64,000 bases of DNA from the NCBI RefSeq assembly GCF_014863405.1, contig NZ_JACZZA010000016.1, positions 1-64,000 of the forward strand. The letters are read 5' to 3'. Positions 36,667 through 46,645 of the stretch are shown here, piece by piece. The number at the start of each line of letters is the position of its first letter. Within the stretch, counting starts at the first letter, position 1. Source of the stretch: Dyella acidiphila. GTDB taxonomy: Bacteria; Pseudomonadota; Gammaproteobacteria; Xanthomonadales; Rhodanobacteraceae. A model generated the notes under the pieces. It was not told the DNA's origin and ran no database searches. It was given only the letters and a program-made list of their open reading frames with translations. The position numbers and the translations under genes were made by a program.

Positions 36667-36730
36667 TGTCTTGCGGCAGCGTGGGCATGGGGATGCCAGC
36701 GCAACGCCTTCTCTCCGGGTCATGCCGCAT

Positions 36731-36760
36731 AAAAAATGCGAGAGCGCGAACGCTCTCGCA
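36731..36760 (-). terminator. Rho-independent terminator of the ClC gene
   Basis: On the minus strand TGCGAGAGCG (36760-36751) pairs with CGCTCTCGCA (36746-36737) around TTCG, followed by TTTTTT (36736-36731). It begins 34 bp past the ClC stop. Confidence 0.92.
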
Positions 36761-36794
36761 TAGCCGGGCAGGCTTGCCCCAAAACGTATGTGGA

Positions 36795-38645
36795 TTACGA
36801 GGCAGCCGGCTTGCGCCCGCCAAGATGACGCGAAGTTTCGCGCGCTTCCTTCAGGCGCTTGGCATGTGCCGCCAGCAGGTCGCCGCGCGTAATGATGCCC
36901 ACCATGCGATGCGGCGCCTTCCGGCCGACCACGATCAGGCGCCCGACTTGCGACTCCACCATATGGTCGGCCGCTTCGCGCAGCGTATGGTCTTCGCGTA
37001 CCACCAGCGGCGCGCGGGCGACCAGCGCCTGCACGAGGGTGTCGTCGGACTGGGCTACGTCGTAGAGCTGGCGGCGGGTGATCACGCCCACCACATTGCC
37101 TTCGCCGCCGATCACCGGGAAACCCTGGTGCTTGCTCTTGGCGCCTTCCGCCGCCAGCCACGCGCGCACATCGCCGATGCGTTGTTCCGCCTTCAAACTC
37201 ACCACTTCCTTGCTGCACGCATCGCGCACGTAGATCTGGTCGAGGTAGTCGGCGGCGTAGTCGGACGGCACGCGCACACCGCGGCGCACGATCTTCTCGG
37301 TCATGATGGTGTTGCGCATCAGCAGACCGGAAATCAGGTAGGCCGCGGCGCAGGCGCCGAGCAGCGGCAGCAGGCCGTGCGGCTGCTGGGTGGTTTCAAA
37401 GGCAAACACCACCGAAGTGAGGAACGCGCGCGAAGCGCCGGCAAAAATCGCCGCCATGCAGACCAGCGCGGCCATGCGCGAATCGATCTGCAGCCACGGC
37501 GCAACGTGGGTCAACGTCAGCCCGAGCACGCCGCCCAGGGCGCCGCCAATGGTGAACAACGGCGCCAGCGTACCGCCCGAGGTGCCGCTGCCCAGCGCGA
37601 TCGACCACGACACCAGCTTGAGCAGGCACAGCGCGAGCATGGTGCCCAGGCCGAATTGCCCGGCCAGCACGTAGGCGATATTGGTGTAGCCCACGCCCAG
37701 CGTCAGCGGCATGAAATAGCCGACCACGCCCACCACGATGCCGCCCAGCGCCGGCCACCACATCCAGTGGATGGGCAGCTTTTCGAAACCGTCTTCGATG
37801 GCGTAGGTGAGCTTGGTGACGCCCACGCTGACCACGCCGACCAACAGCCCAAGCAGGATATAAGTGACCAGCGCGGGCAGGGTGGCCGTGGCCATCGCCG
37901 GCATCGGAAACATCGGCTGGTTGCCTTCCAGGATGAAGCGGATGCCGGTGCCCACCGTGGCGGCCAGCGCCACCGGAATCAGCGAGCGCGCGCGGCGTTC
38001 GAACAACAACAGTTCCACCGCCAGCAGCACCGAGGAAATCGGCGCCGAGAACACCGCCGCCATACCGGCCGCGGCGCCGGCGGCGAGCAGGGTTTTGCGC
38101 TCATCGGCGGTCACGTGCATCAGCTGTGCAATCAGCGAGCCGAGCGCGCCGCCGGTGGCGATGATCGGGCCTTCCGCGCCGAACGGGCCGCCGGTGCCGA
38201 TCGCCACCGCCGAGGACACGGGCTTGAGCCAGGTGATGCGCGGCGGAATCCGGCTCTCATTGAGTAGCACCTGTTCCATCGCCTCGGGAATGCCGTGGCC
38301 ACGGATCGCACGCGAACCCCAGCGCGCCATCACGCCGACGATCAGGCCGCCGATCACCGGCACCACGATCACCCACAGGCCCAGGTGGTTGCCGGCCGGG
38401 CTGGAGAATTCGGTGCTCCAGCGGCCGTAGAACGACAGGTTGGTGACCATGCCGATCAGCGCGGTCAGCAGCTTCGCCACGCCCGCCACGCAGGCGCCCA
38501 GCAACATGGCTACGAAACTGATCCACAGCACGCGGCGATCGAGCGGGCGGAATTGCCGCGGCATATGCGCGGCGGCCAGGGTAGGGTCCAGCGAGGGCGC
38601 CAGCGGAAGCGAGGCGCGCGTATGTAGCTCTGTATCGGTGTGCAT
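36795..38645 (-). CDS. ClC-family chloride channel/antiporter with CBS domains
   Basis: 616 residues. About ten membrane helices carry the ClC motifs GHGIPEAME (in place of GSGIP), GTGGPFGAEGP with the gating Glu, and GSGTSGGTLAP. The C terminus (about 470-600) contains two CBS domains (FPVIGGEGNVVGVITRRQLY and GRLIVVGRKAPHRMVGIITR). It likely exchanges Cl- for H+ in the inner membrane and the CBS pair binds nucleotides. AGGGCGG precedes the ATG. A strong terminator follows the gene. Confidence 0.9.
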   Translation of the reverse strand: MHTDTELHTRASLPLAPSLDPTLAAAHMPRQFRPLDRRVLWISFVAMLLGACVAGVAKLLTALIGMVTNLSFYGRWSTEFSSPAGNHLGLWVIVVPVIGGLIVGVMARWGSRAIRGHGIPEAMEQVLLNESRIPPRITWLKPVSSAVAIGTGGPFGAEGPIIATGGALGSLIAQLMHVTADERKTLLAAGAAAGMAAVFSAPISSVLLAVELLLFERRARSLIPVALAATVGTGIRFILEGNQPMFPMPAMATATLPALVTYILLGLLVGVVSVGVTKLTYAIEDGFEKLPIHWMWWPALGGIVVGVVGYFMPLTLGVGYTNIAYVLAGQFGLGTMLALCLLKLVSWSIALGSGTSGGTLAPLFTIGGALGGVLGLTLTHVAPWLQIDSRMAALVCMAAIFAGASRAFLTSVVFAFETTQQPHGLLPLLGACAAAYLISGLLMRNTIMTEKIVRRGVRVPSDYAADYLDQIYVRDACSKEVVSLKAEQRIGDVRAWLAAEGAKSKHQGFPVIGGEGNVVGVITRRQLYDVAQSDDTLVQALVARAPLVVREDHTLREAADHMVESQVGRLIVVGRKAPHRMVGIITRGDLLAAHAKRLKEARETSRHLGGRKPAAS

Positions 38646-38752
38646 GAGGGTCCGCCCTGAGGGAGGCGCAAGGTTACCGGGATGCTCGCAGCGTAGCTGG
38701 CTGGAAAATGAACGGCGTAACAGCGTGATTTTCCGGCGGAACGCCGATCCGC

Positions 38753-38791
38753 TTGACCCTTGACCTAGATCAAGGCTCTAGACTTTGCACA
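38753..38791 (+). promoter_or_regulatory. MerR-type promoter and operator, leaderless start
   Basis: TTGACC (38753-38758), a 20-bp spacer and TAGACT (38779-38784), with the dyad CCTTGA-CCTAGA-TCAAGG (38758-38775) in the spacer. The long spacer with a central dyad is what MerR activators act on. The ATG at 38791 lies only 6 bases after the -10, so the transcript would begin at or near the start codon (leaderless). Confidence 0.75.
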
Positions 38792-39216
38792 TGAACACAC
38801 CAAGCCACAGCCTGACCATCGGTGCCGTCGCCAAGCGCGCCGGCGTACAGATCGACACCATCCGCTACTACGAGCGCGAGGGCCTGCTGCCGGAGCCGCT
38901 GCGGCGGGCCTCCGGCTATCGCAGCTACAACGAGTCGGTGATCGGCCGGCTGCGCTTTATCCGCCGCGCCAAGGAACTGGGTTTCACGCTGGAGGAAATC
39001 CGCGATCTGCTGGGTCTGTCGGCGGATCGCCATCGCGGCGTGAAAGAAGTGAAGCAGCGCGCCGAGCAACGCCTGGCCAGCATCGATGCGCGCATCGCCG
39101 AACTCACGCGCATTCGCCAGGGGCTGGAACAACTGATCGAGGCCTGCCCGGGACGCGGCGATCCGGAGCAGTGCCCGATCCTGCGCGCACTGGCGGGCGA
39201 GGAGCCGCAGGCATGA
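38791..39216 (+). CDS. MerR-family metal-responsive regulator (copper-type)
   Basis: 141 residues. The N terminus is a MerR winged helix ([25 protein letters not shown]) and is followed by a dimerising coiled coil (about 75-120). The C-terminal loop has two Cys eight residues apart ([10 protein letters not shown]), close to the metal-binding loop of CueR-type sensors. It probably senses Cu+ and activates its own promoter, described above, driving the copper ATPase gene downstream. Its stop overlaps the ATPase ATG (ATGA). Confidence 0.88.
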   Translation: MNTPSHSLTIGAVAKRAGVQIDTIRYYEREGLLPEPLRRASGYRSYNESVIGRLRFIRRAKELGFTLEEIRDLLGLSADRHRGVKEVKQRAEQRLASIDARIAELTRIRQGLEQLIEACPGRGDPEQCPILRALAGEEPQA

Positions 39217-41729
39217 GCGCGCAGGGATCGTGCTGCCACGCCCAGGCCGAGCAGGCGCGTGACCCGATCTGCGGCATGAGCGTGGCGATCGCCAGCGCCA
39301 CGCATCGCAGCGACTACCACGGACAAGCCTTTTATTTCTGCTGTGCCGGCTGCAAGGCCAAGTTCGATGCCGAGCCTGCGCGCTACGCGGCAGCTACCCC
39401 CGCTGCGTTGGCGATATCCATGCCAGCACACGCGCATCATGCCGGGCAGGCGACGGCGAAGGATCCGGTCTGCGGCATGACGGTGGATCCGTCCACCACG
39501 CCGCATCACGCTGAGCACGAGGGTCATGTGCATCACTTCTGCGCCGCCGGCTGCAAGCAGAAGTTCATCGCCAATCCTTCCTTGTATCTGCAGCCACGCG
39601 CGCCTGCGCCGATCGTGCCCGGTGCGATCTATACCTGTCCGATGCATCCGGAAGTGCAGCAGCAAGGTCCGGGCGATTGCCCGAAATGCGGCATGGCGCT
39701 GGAACCGATGATGCCCAGCCTGGATGAAGACGACCGCGCGGAGGTGCGCAGCATGCAGGCGCGGCTATGGGCGCTGCTGGCGTTGACCTTGCCGGTGTTC
39801 GTGCTGGCCATGCTGCCGCACCTGGGCATGTCGTTGCCGATCGCCTGGACTGGTGCCGCGGGCTGGCTGGAAGCCGCGCTGGCCAGTGTGGTCGTGCTAT
39901 GGGGCGGTGCTCCGTTTTTTGCACGCGGCTGGCGTTCGCTGCGTCCCTGGCAGCCAAACATGTACACGCTGATCGCCATCGGCACCGGCGTCGCCTGGCT
40001 TTACAGCATGGCGGCATTTGCGGCGCCATCGATCTTTCCCGCCGGCTTTCGCGATATGCACGGCCGCGTCGCGGTGTATTTCGAATCGGCGGCGGTGATC
40101 GTCACGCTGGTGACGCTGGGCGATTTTCTCGAATGGCGTGCACGCCGCCGCACCGGCGCCGCACTCAAGGCCTTGCTGGGACTGGCCCCCAAAACGGCGC
40201 GGCGCATCGTGGGCCACGAAGAACACGATGTGGCGCTGGCAGAAGTGGCGGCAGGCGATGTGCTGCGCGTACGCCCCGGCGAAAAAGTGCCGCTGGACGG
40301 CGTGGTGCTGAGCGGCCGCAGCCAGGTGGACGAATCCATGCTCACCGGCGAGCCGATGCCGGTGGCAAAGGAAGCCGGCGATGCACTCACCGGCGGTACC
40401 GTCAACCACGATGGCGCGCTGACCATGCGCGTGGAGAAAGTCGGCGCCGCCACCGTGCTGGCGCAGATCGTGGCGCAGGTCGCGCAGGCACAACGCAGCA
40501 AGGCGCCGCTGCAGCGCATGGCCGACCGCGTTGCCGCGTGGTTCGTGCCGCTGGTGATTGCGGTGGCGATCCTGGCATTTGCCGGCTGGGTGGGGTTCGG
40601 CCCGGATCCGCGCCTGGCGCATGGCCTGATCGCGGCGGTGTCGGTGCTGATCATCGCCTGTCCCTGCGCGCTGGGTCTGGCCACGCCGATTTCGATCATG
40701 GTGGCGAGCGGCCGCGCTGCGCAGCACGGCTTGCTGTTCAAAGATGCGGCGGCGATCGAGATGCTGCGCAAGGTCGATACGCTGGTGCTGGATAAAACCG
40801 GCACGCTTACCGAAGGCAAACCCGCACTGACGCGGATTGTGGCGCTGGGCGACTACCGCGACAGCGACTTGCTGGCCTGGGCGGCAAGCCTGGAACGTGC
40901 CAGCGAACATCCGCTGGCCAAGGCCGTGCTGGCCGCTGCGAAAGAGCAGGGTGTGCCGTTTGCCGAGGTCGTCGATTTTCGCGTGCATGCCGGCAGCGGG
41001 GTCAGCGGACAGCTAGCAGGCCGCACACTTGCGTTCGGCAACCTCGCACTGATGACGCAACTCGGCATCGCCGTGGATGAGCCGGCTAGTGCCAGTGCCG
41101 ACGCCCTGCGCGGCGAAGCTGCCACGGTGATGCTGCTGGCCGTCGACGGCAGACTCGCCGGCCTGTTTGCGGTAAGCGATCGCATCAAGCCGGATACGCC
41201 TGCTGCACTCGCCGCATTGAAGGCTTCCGGCCTGCGGATCGTGATGCTCACCGGCGACCATGCCGTCACCGCCAATCGGGTGGCGCAGGCGTTGGGCATC
41301 GATGAGGTGCATGCCGGCAGTACGCCGTCCGGCAAGGCCGCGCTCGTCGCCGCGTTGCGCCAGCAGGGACGCTGCGTGGCCATGGCCGGCGATGGCATCA
41401 ACGACGCACCGGCATTGGCGGCGGCGGATATCGGCATTGCCATGGGGCAGGGTACCGATGTGGCGATGGAGAGCGCGCAGCTCACGCTGGTGAAAGGGCG
41501 GCTCGGCGGCATCGTGCAGGCGCGCGGCTTGTCGCAGGCAACGGTGCGCAATATCCGCCAGAACCTGTTCTTCGCCTTCATCTATAACGCGCTGGGCGTG
41601 CCGCTGGCAGCCGGCGTGCTGTATCCGCTGTTCGGCATCGTGCTGTCGCCGATGCTCGCCGCGCTGGCGATGAGCCTGTCCTCGGTATCGGTGGTGAGCA
41701 ACGCCCTGCGCTTGCGCCAGGCTGCGTGA
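39213..41729 (+). CDS. copA: P1B-type copper-exporting ATPase
   Basis: 838 residues. The N terminus carries two YHS-like Cys modules (DPICGMSV near residue 15 and [10 protein letters not shown] near 85) and a heavy-metal module ([20 protein letters not shown]). The core has TGEP, the membrane CPC at 483-485, the phosphorylation motif D527-K-T-G-T, SEHPL and [10 protein letters not shown]. This layout fits Cu+ export from the cytoplasm. The metal assignment follows from CPC and the CueR-like neighbour. The gene is cotranscribed with the regulator (4-bp overlap). Confidence 0.93.
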   Translation: MSAQGSCCHAQAEQARDPICGMSVAIASATHRSDYHGQAFYFCCAGCKAKFDAEPARYAAATPAALAISMPAHAHHAGQATAKDPVCGMTVDPSTTPHHAEHEGHVHHFCAAGCKQKFIANPSLYLQPRAPAPIVPGAIYTCPMHPEVQQQGPGDCPKCGMALEPMMPSLDEDDRAEVRSMQARLWALLALTLPVFVLAMLPHLGMSLPIAWTGAAGWLEAALASVVVLWGGAPFFARGWRSLRPWQPNMYTLIAIGTGVAWLYSMAAFAAPSIFPAGFRDMHGRVAVYFESAAVIVTLVTLGDFLEWRARRRTGAALKALLGLAPKTARRIVGHEEHDVALAEVAAGDVLRVRPGEKVPLDGVVLSGRSQVDESMLTGEPMPVAKEAGDALTGGTVNHDGALTMRVEKVGAATVLAQIVAQVAQAQRSKAPLQRMADRVAAWFVPLVIAVAILAFAGWVGFGPDPRLAHGLIAAVSVLIIACPCALGLATPISIMVASGRAAQHGLLFKDAAAIEMLRKVDTLVLDKTGTLTEGKPALTRIVALGDYRDSDLLAWAASLERASEHPLAKAVLAAAKEQGVPFAEVVDFRVHAGSGVSGQLAGRTLAFGNLALMTQLGIAVDEPASASADALRGEAATVMLLAVDGRLAGLFAVSDRIKPDTPAALAALKASGLRIVMLTGDHAVTANRVAQALGIDEVHAGSTPSGKAALVAALRQQGRCVAMAGDGINDAPALAAADIGIAMGQGTDVAMESAQLTLVKGRLGGIVQARGLSQATVRNIRQNLFFAFIYNALGVPLAAGVLYPLFGIVLSPMLAALAMSLSSVSVVSNALRLRQAA

Positions 41730-41794
41730 CGTCTGTCAGATGCGATGGATGACGCCTGCGCCTGCTTGCGCAGGCAGTGAAAGCCGATGATTCT

Positions 41795-41817
41795 TCCCGC
41801 ACCAATCAGGTGCGGGA
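41795..41817 (+). promoter_or_regulatory. Hairpin overlapping a ribosome binding site
   Basis: TCCCGCACC (41795-41803) and GGTGCGGGA (41809-41817) form a 9-bp stem around AATCA. Its 3' arm covers the first half of GGGAGGGA (41814-41821), the Shine-Dalgarno of the following small gene, and could limit its translation. Confidence 0.55.
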
Positions 41818-41827
41818 GGGAACAGCC

Positions 41828-41989
41828 ATGAACGTCGTCAACGACACCCGCAGCACCTTCGATAAATACCTGCCGCTGCTGGTCGGCCTGCTGGTCGCCT
41901 TCCTCGCCGGCAAAGCCTTGAAGCGCAGTTTCTGGAGCTTGCTCGGCATGTACTGGGCGCTGCGCGCCGCCGGCATCCATCTGTTCTGA
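41828..41989 (+). CDS. Small membrane protein of unknown function
   Basis: 53 residues with one or two membrane segments (LPLLVGLLVAFLAGKAL, then SFWSLLGMYWALRAAGIHLF). GGGAGGGA lies seven bases before the ATG, partly inside a hairpin. It sits between the copper ATPase and folC. No homologue is recognised. Confidence 0.6.
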   Translation: MNVVNDTRSTFDKYLPLLVGLLVAFLAGKALKRSFWSLLGMYWALRAAGIHLF

Positions 41990-42054
41990 AGCACGAGGAT
42001 TGTGCGCGGGGCGCGATGCCCTTATGGTGCGCGGGCCTGCGCCCGGAGCCCCGC

Positions 42055-43326
42055 GTGAAACCACGAACCCTTGCCGACTGGCTGGACTATCAGCAACGCA
42101 TCCACGCCGTGGGTGTCGACCTGGGACTGGATCGCGTGCGGGCCGTGTGGGAACGCATGGGCGCACCCGCCCTGGCGCACCGCGTGATCACCGTCGGCGG
42201 CACCAATGGCAAGGGGTCCACCGTAGCGTTTCTGGAAGCGATGTTGACCGCCGCGGGGCAGCACGTGGGCTGCTACACCTCACCGCATCTGCTGCGCTAC
42301 AACGAGCGCATCCGCATCGCCGGCAGCGACGCCGAGGATGCGGCGCTGGTGGAAAGCTTCGAGCGCATCGAGCGCGCCCGCGGGGAGATTCCGCTGACTT
42401 ATTTCGAATTCGGCACACTGGCCGCATTCGATCTGTTCGCCCGTGCCGGGCTGGATGTCGCGGTGCTGGAAGTGGGGCTTGGCGGTCGCCTCGACGCGGT
42501 GAACGTGATCGATGCCGATGCGGTCGTGATCACCACCGTCGATCTGGACCACGTGGAGTGGCTGGGGCCGGATCGCGACAGCATCGGCCGCGAGAAGGCG
42601 GGCATCGCCCGCCGCCAGCGGCCGGCGATCGTCGGCGAACTCGATCCGCCGGACGGCCTGCTGCAGGCGCTGGCCGCCTGCGGTGCGCGCGTCGAGCGGG
42701 CTGGGCAGGATTTCCGCGTCGAGCGTTCCCCGCATCGCTGGGAATGGCTGCACCGGGACGGCACCCGTCTGAGCCTGCCCGATCCCGAACTGGCCGCACC
42801 GGTGCAATACGCCAACGCGGCGGCGGCGATCGGCGCCCTGCATGCGCTGGAGGCAGTGCGTGCGGACGAACTGGAACGGATCGCCGCGGCCGGCATGCAT
42901 CTGCCCCGGGCGCCGGCGCGCCTGCAGTCGCTGGGCGGCGATCCGCTGCTGATCGTCGACGTGGGGCACAACCCCCAGGCCGCCCGCGCCCTGGCCGCAT
43001 GGCTGGACACGCAGGCGGGCGGACGAGTGCATGCGGTCTACGGTGCGCTATCGGATAAAGATGTGGGCGGCGTGATGAGCGCGCTGGGTGCGCGCATTGC
43101 GCACTGGCATCTGGCCGGGCTCGAACAAGACACACCGCGCGGGCTGCCGGCCGAAGTGCTGGCCGGCGTGCTGCACCAGGTACTGCCGCGCGCGGCCGGC
43201 GATGTGTATCCGGATGTGCGCCAGGCCCTGGCTGCCGCAAGAACGCAGGCCCGCCGCGGCGAGCGCATTCTCGCTTTCGGTTCGTTTTTTGTTGCCGCCG
43301 CCGTGCTGGAAAGCGCGGCCGGCTGA
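42055..43326 (+). CDS. folC: Bifunctional folylpolyglutamate/dihydrofolate synthase
   Basis: 423 residues. The Mur-ligase ATP loop is clear (VGGTNGKGSTVAFLEAM), followed by SPHLLRYNERIRI, the VEVGLGGRLDAVN motif and the C-terminal DVGHNPQAARALA. It adds glutamate to dihydropteroate and folates. The GTG at 42055 has GGAG eight bases upstream and gives the usual N terminus (KPRTLADWL); an ATG at 42016 would add 13 residues. It is the first gene of folC-dedD-cvpA-purF, a conserved gammaproteobacterial order. Confidence 0.93.
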   Translation: MKPRTLADWLDYQQRIHAVGVDLGLDRVRAVWERMGAPALAHRVITVGGTNGKGSTVAFLEAMLTAAGQHVGCYTSPHLLRYNERIRIAGSDAEDAALVESFERIERARGEIPLTYFEFGTLAAFDLFARAGLDVAVLEVGLGGRLDAVNVIDADAVVITTVDLDHVEWLGPDRDSIGREKAGIARRQRPAIVGELDPPDGLLQALAACGARVERAGQDFRVERSPHRWEWLHRDGTRLSLPDPELAAPVQYANAAAAIGALHALEAVRADELERIAAAGMHLPRAPARLQSLGGDPLLIVDVGHNPQAARALAAWLDTQAGGRVHAVYGALSDKDVGGVMSALGARIAHWHLAGLEQDTPRGLPAEVLAGVLHQVLPRAAGDVYPDVRQALAAARTQARRGERILAFGSFFVAAAVLESAAG

Positions 43327-43411
43327 ACCCGGCGTGCCTTGCCGTCATGCTGGGCGACGGGGCCGGGTATAATCGCCGCGGTCATTACAAGCTGGTTGTC
43401 TGGAGTCCATC

Positions 43412-44383
43412 TTGAACACACGCCTGTTGGGAGCTGCCGTCCTCGTTGCTCTGGCCATTTTGTTTGTACCGATGATGTTCTCGAGCAAGTCGCCATCTAC
43501 CAGCAGCTCCGATCAGTCGGTCAGCCTGGCCATCCCCGCGGTCCCCGACCGCGACCTGCAGACCAAGACCATGAGTCTCACCGGCCAGCCGGCCGCTTCT
43601 GCCAGCGTGGCGCCGGCCACCACCGCGGCACCGAACGCCAGCGGCATGTCCACCGTCGCCACCCAGCCGGCCCCCAGCGCGTCCGCCCCGGCGATCGCCA
43701 CGCCCGTGCCGCAGCAGGCCGCCGCGCAGCCGCCGCAACCCGCCATTGCCACGCCGCTGCCCAAGACGACGGTCGCCAGCAACCGCCCGGCCATCGCGCC
43801 GCCGGCTGCCATCGCCCCGCCGCCCGCCACCCCGGCCTTGCCGCCGGCCACCGCCGGGCGCGGCATCTATAGCGTCAACCTCAGCGCCTACGCGCCGGAC
43901 GGCGCCAATCGCCTGATGACCCGCGTACGCGGCATGGGCTATCCGGTGCGCAGCGAACCCATCCAGCGCGCGGGCAAGACCCTCACCCTGGTCAGCGCCG
44001 GTCCGTTCGAAACCCGCGCCGCGGCCGAGGCCGCGCGCCTGAAGATCGCGCAGACCGTGCCCGGCATTCCCGCCCGCCTGGAAAGCGGCGCCACCACGCC
44101 GCAAGGCGATGTCCCGGCGCCCGCCGCTGGCAGCACGCCGGCTCGCGCCGGTGCCTGGGCGGTGCAGGTGGCGGCGATGGGCAGCCAGGCCGATGCGATG
44201 GCCCTGCGCGATAAACTGCGCGCCAGCGGCTTCGACGGCTTCGTGGATTCGGTCAATGCTGGCGGCAAGCAGCTGTGGCGCGTGCGCGCCGGTCCGCAGA
44301 CCCAGCGCAGCGATGCGATGAGCCTGCGCGACCAGATCAAGGCCAAGCTCGGGCTCGACGGCAACGTCGTCCGCGCCAACTGA
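43412..44383 (+). CDS. dedD: DedD-type SPOR-domain protein
   Basis: 323 residues. An N-terminal membrane helix (LLGAAVLVALAILFVPMMF) is followed by a Pro/Ala/Thr-rich linker of about 120 residues. Two SPOR-like modules follow: YSVNLSAYAPDGANRLMTRV, then AGAWAVQVAAMGSQADAMAL with LWRVRAGPQTQRSDAM at the end. SPOR domains bind denuded septal peptidoglycan, so it is expected at the division site. Start is TTG with GGAG seven bases upstream. It occupies the conserved slot between folC and cvpA. Confidence 0.88.
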   Translation: MNTRLLGAAVLVALAILFVPMMFSSKSPSTSSSDQSVSLAIPAVPDRDLQTKTMSLTGQPAASASVAPATTAAPNASGMSTVATQPAPSASAPAIATPVPQQAAAQPPQPAIATPLPKTTVASNRPAIAPPAAIAPPPATPALPPATAGRGIYSVNLSAYAPDGANRLMTRVRGMGYPVRSEPIQRAGKTLTLVSAGPFETRAAAEAARLKIAQTVPGIPARLESGATTPQGDVPAPAAGSTPARAGAWAVQVAAMGSQADAMALRDKLRASGFDGFVDSVNAGGKQLWRVRAGPQTQRSDAMSLRDQIKAKLGLDGNVVRAN

Positions 44384-44409
44384 ACAGCTGACCCAGCGGA
44401 AGCCGGCAC

Positions 44410-45009
44410 ATGAACGCGGTCGACCTCATCATCATCGCGGTACTGGGGCTTTCGGTCCTTGTAGGGCTGTGGCGCGGCCTTATATCCGAGGTGCTGGCGC
44501 TGGTGACGTGGATTGCCGCGTTCTGGGTGGCATGGACGTACGGCCCGGCGGTATCGGCGCATTTCGACCACAGCATCCAATCGCCGATGGTGCGGCTGCT
44601 GGTGGGTTATGGCCTGTGCTTCATCGCGGTGCTGATCCTGGGTGCGCTGGCGCGGTTCGTGTTGCATCAGCTGGTGGACAGCACCGGCCTGGGCGGCACG
44701 GATCGTTTGCTCGGCATGATTTTCGGCTTTGCGCGCGGCGTGTTGCTGGTGACGCTGATTGTGTTCCTGGTCGACCAGACCTCGTTCGCGCATGAAGCGA
44801 TGTGGCAGCAGTCGACCTTGCTGCCGCAGTTCAAAGGCATGGCCGGCTGGCTCGAACACGAACTGCCGCCGGACGTGCGCCAACATCTGCATCCGGAACG
44901 TATTCCGGAGCATCTGCAAGACCTCAAGAACGTGTTGCCGGCCGGATTGCCGTCGCACGCATCCAGTTCTCCGGCTGCAGCTTCGAGCGCGGCCGACGCA
45001 ACGCATTAA
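44410..45009 (+). CDS. cvpA: CvpA family membrane protein
   Basis: 199 residues with four membrane helices ([20 protein letters not shown] first). The CvpA pattern is seen in [37 protein letters not shown], and [19 protein letters not shown]. The C terminus is soluble and Ala/Ser-rich. Required for colicin V production in E. coli; envelope homeostasis role. GGAAG precedes its ATG and purF follows 20 bp later. Confidence 0.92.
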   Translation: MNAVDLIIIAVLGLSVLVGLWRGLISEVLALVTWIAAFWVAWTYGPAVSAHFDHSIQSPMVRLLVGYGLCFIAVLILGALARFVLHQLVDSTGLGGTDRLLGMIFGFARGVLLVTLIVFLVDQTSFAHEAMWQQSTLLPQFKGMAGWLEHELPPDVRQHLHPERIPEHLQDLKNVLPAGLPSHASSSPAAASSAADATH

Positions 45010-45029
45010 CAGTAACGGGTAGCCTCACC

Positions 45030-46505
45030 ATGTGCGGAATCATCGGTATCGTCGGTACCACTGAAGTGGCATCGGCGCTTTATGACGGCCTTACCGTCCT
45101 GCAGCATCGCGGGCAGGATGCTGCGGGCATCGCCACCGTGGACGGGGCGCGCCTGCGCCTGCACAAGGACAACGGCCTGGTGCGCGACGTATTCAACCAG
45201 GCATCGATGAGCCGCCTGCGCGGCCGCATCGGCATCGGCCATTGCCGCTATCCCACCGCCGGCTCGGAAGGCTCTTCCGAATCGCAGCCGTTCTACGTGA
45301 ATTCGCCCTATGGCATCGCCATTGCGCACAACGGCAACCTGGTGAACACCGAAACCCTGCGGCGCGAGATGTTCGAAGACGATCGCCGCCACATCAACAC
45401 CGATTCCGATTCCGAAGTGCTGCTCAACGTGCTGGCGCACGAGCTGCAGATCCAGGATCGCATGGCGCTTACGCCGGACCAGATCTTCAAGGCCGTAGCC
45501 GGCGTGCACGCGCGTGCACGCGGCGGCTACGCCTGCCTCGCGCTGCTGCTGGGCTACGGCCTGCTGGCGTTCCGCGATCCGAACGGCATCCGTCCGCTGG
45601 TGCTGGGCGAGCGCGTCACGGCAGAAGGCCGTGAATACGCGGTGACCTCCGAATCGGTGGCGCTGGATATCCTGGGCTTCAAGCGTCTGCGCGACGTGGC
45701 GCCGGGCGAAGCGGTGTTCATTACCAACGACGGCCAGCTGCATACGCGCCTGTGCGCCGACGGCGCCGTGCATGCGCCGTGCATCTTCGAATACGTGTAT
45801 CTGGCCCGTCCCGATTCGATGATCGAGAACGTGTCGGTGTACAAGGCGCGCCTGCGCATGGGCCAGAAGCTGGCCGAGAAAATCCTGCGCGAACGCCCCG
45901 ATCATGGCATCGATGCCGTAATCCCGATTCCCGATACCGCCCGCACCGCCGCCAGCGCGTTGGCCGAGGCGCTGGGCGTGCCGTTCCGCGAAGGCTTCGT
46001 CAAGAACCGCTACATCGGCCGCACCTTCATCATGCCGGGGCAGGGCGAGCGCGTGAAATCGGTGCGCCGCAAGCTCAATCCGGTGGAACTGGAATTCCGC
46101 AAGAAGAACGTGCTGCTGGTCGACGACTCCATCGTGCGTGGTACCACTTCGCGCCAGATCATCCAGATGGCGCGCGACGCCGGCGCCAAGAACGTGTACT
46201 TCGCTTCCGCCGCGCCGCCGGTGCGCTATCCGAATGTCTACGGCATCGATATGCCGGCTGCGTCCGAACTGGTGGCCGCCGGTCACAGCAATGGCGAAGT
46301 GGAAAAGATGCTCGGTGCCGACTGGCTGATCTACCAGGATCTGCAGGACCTGATCTGGGCGGTGCAGGATGGCAACGAAAACCTCAAGCACTTCGACACG
46401 TCCTGCTTCAGCGGCGAATACGTCACCGGCCTGGACCAGCAGTATCTGCAGCAGATCGAAATGCTGCGTTCGGACGATGCGAAGGCGGCACGCCGTAGCG
46501 CGTGA
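45030..46505 (+). CDS. purF: Amidophosphoribosyltransferase
   Basis: 491 residues. Cys2, which follows the initiator Met in MCGIIGIVG, is the glutaminase nucleophile exposed on Met removal. The class II glutamine amidotransferase domain continues with [10 protein letters not shown] and [10 protein letters not shown]. The phosphoribosyltransferase domain has [17 protein letters not shown], the PRPP loop, and [12 protein letters not shown]. It makes 5-phosphoribosylamine, the first step of purine synthesis. Length and motifs are complete. Confidence 0.96.
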   Translation: MCGIIGIVGTTEVASALYDGLTVLQHRGQDAAGIATVDGARLRLHKDNGLVRDVFNQASMSRLRGRIGIGHCRYPTAGSEGSSESQPFYVNSPYGIAIAHNGNLVNTETLRREMFEDDRRHINTDSDSEVLLNVLAHELQIQDRMALTPDQIFKAVAGVHARARGGYACLALLLGYGLLAFRDPNGIRPLVLGERVTAEGREYAVTSESVALDILGFKRLRDVAPGEAVFITNDGQLHTRLCADGAVHAPCIFEYVYLARPDSMIENVSVYKARLRMGQKLAEKILRERPDHGIDAVIPIPDTARTAASALAEALGVPFREGFVKNRYIGRTFIMPGQGERVKSVRRKLNPVELEFRKKNVLLVDDSIVRGTTSRQIIQMARDAGAKNVYFASAAPPVRYPNVYGIDMPAASELVAAGHSNGEVEKMLGADWLIYQDLQDLIWAVQDGNENLKHFDTSCFSGEYVTGLDQQYLQQIEMLRSDDAKAARRSA

Positions 46506-46560
46506 TGGGCGCGCGGCAGTATCCGTGCGGATGAATGCCTTGAGCGTTACCCGTGCAGTG

Positions 46561-46590
46561 CCATCATTCCCGCTTTCGCAGGAATGATGG
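46561..46590. repeat. REP-like palindrome
   Basis: CCATCATTCC (46561-46570) pairs with GGAATGATGG (46581-46590) around CGCTTTCGCA. Between purF and the DUF455 gene. Confidence 0.8.
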
Positions 46591-46645
46591 CGACGCGGGG
46601 ATGTGCTTTCTCGCGCATCTGCACCTATAGGCGCAAAAACTGCCC

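Larger units (their letters stand above)
36464..36794. other. Intergenic gap with repeat and terminator
   Basis: It holds a REP-like palindrome (36562-36590), a degenerate copy of its mirror partner interrupted by extra sequence (36615-36666) and the ClC terminator (36731-36760). No gene is seen. Confidence 0.65.
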
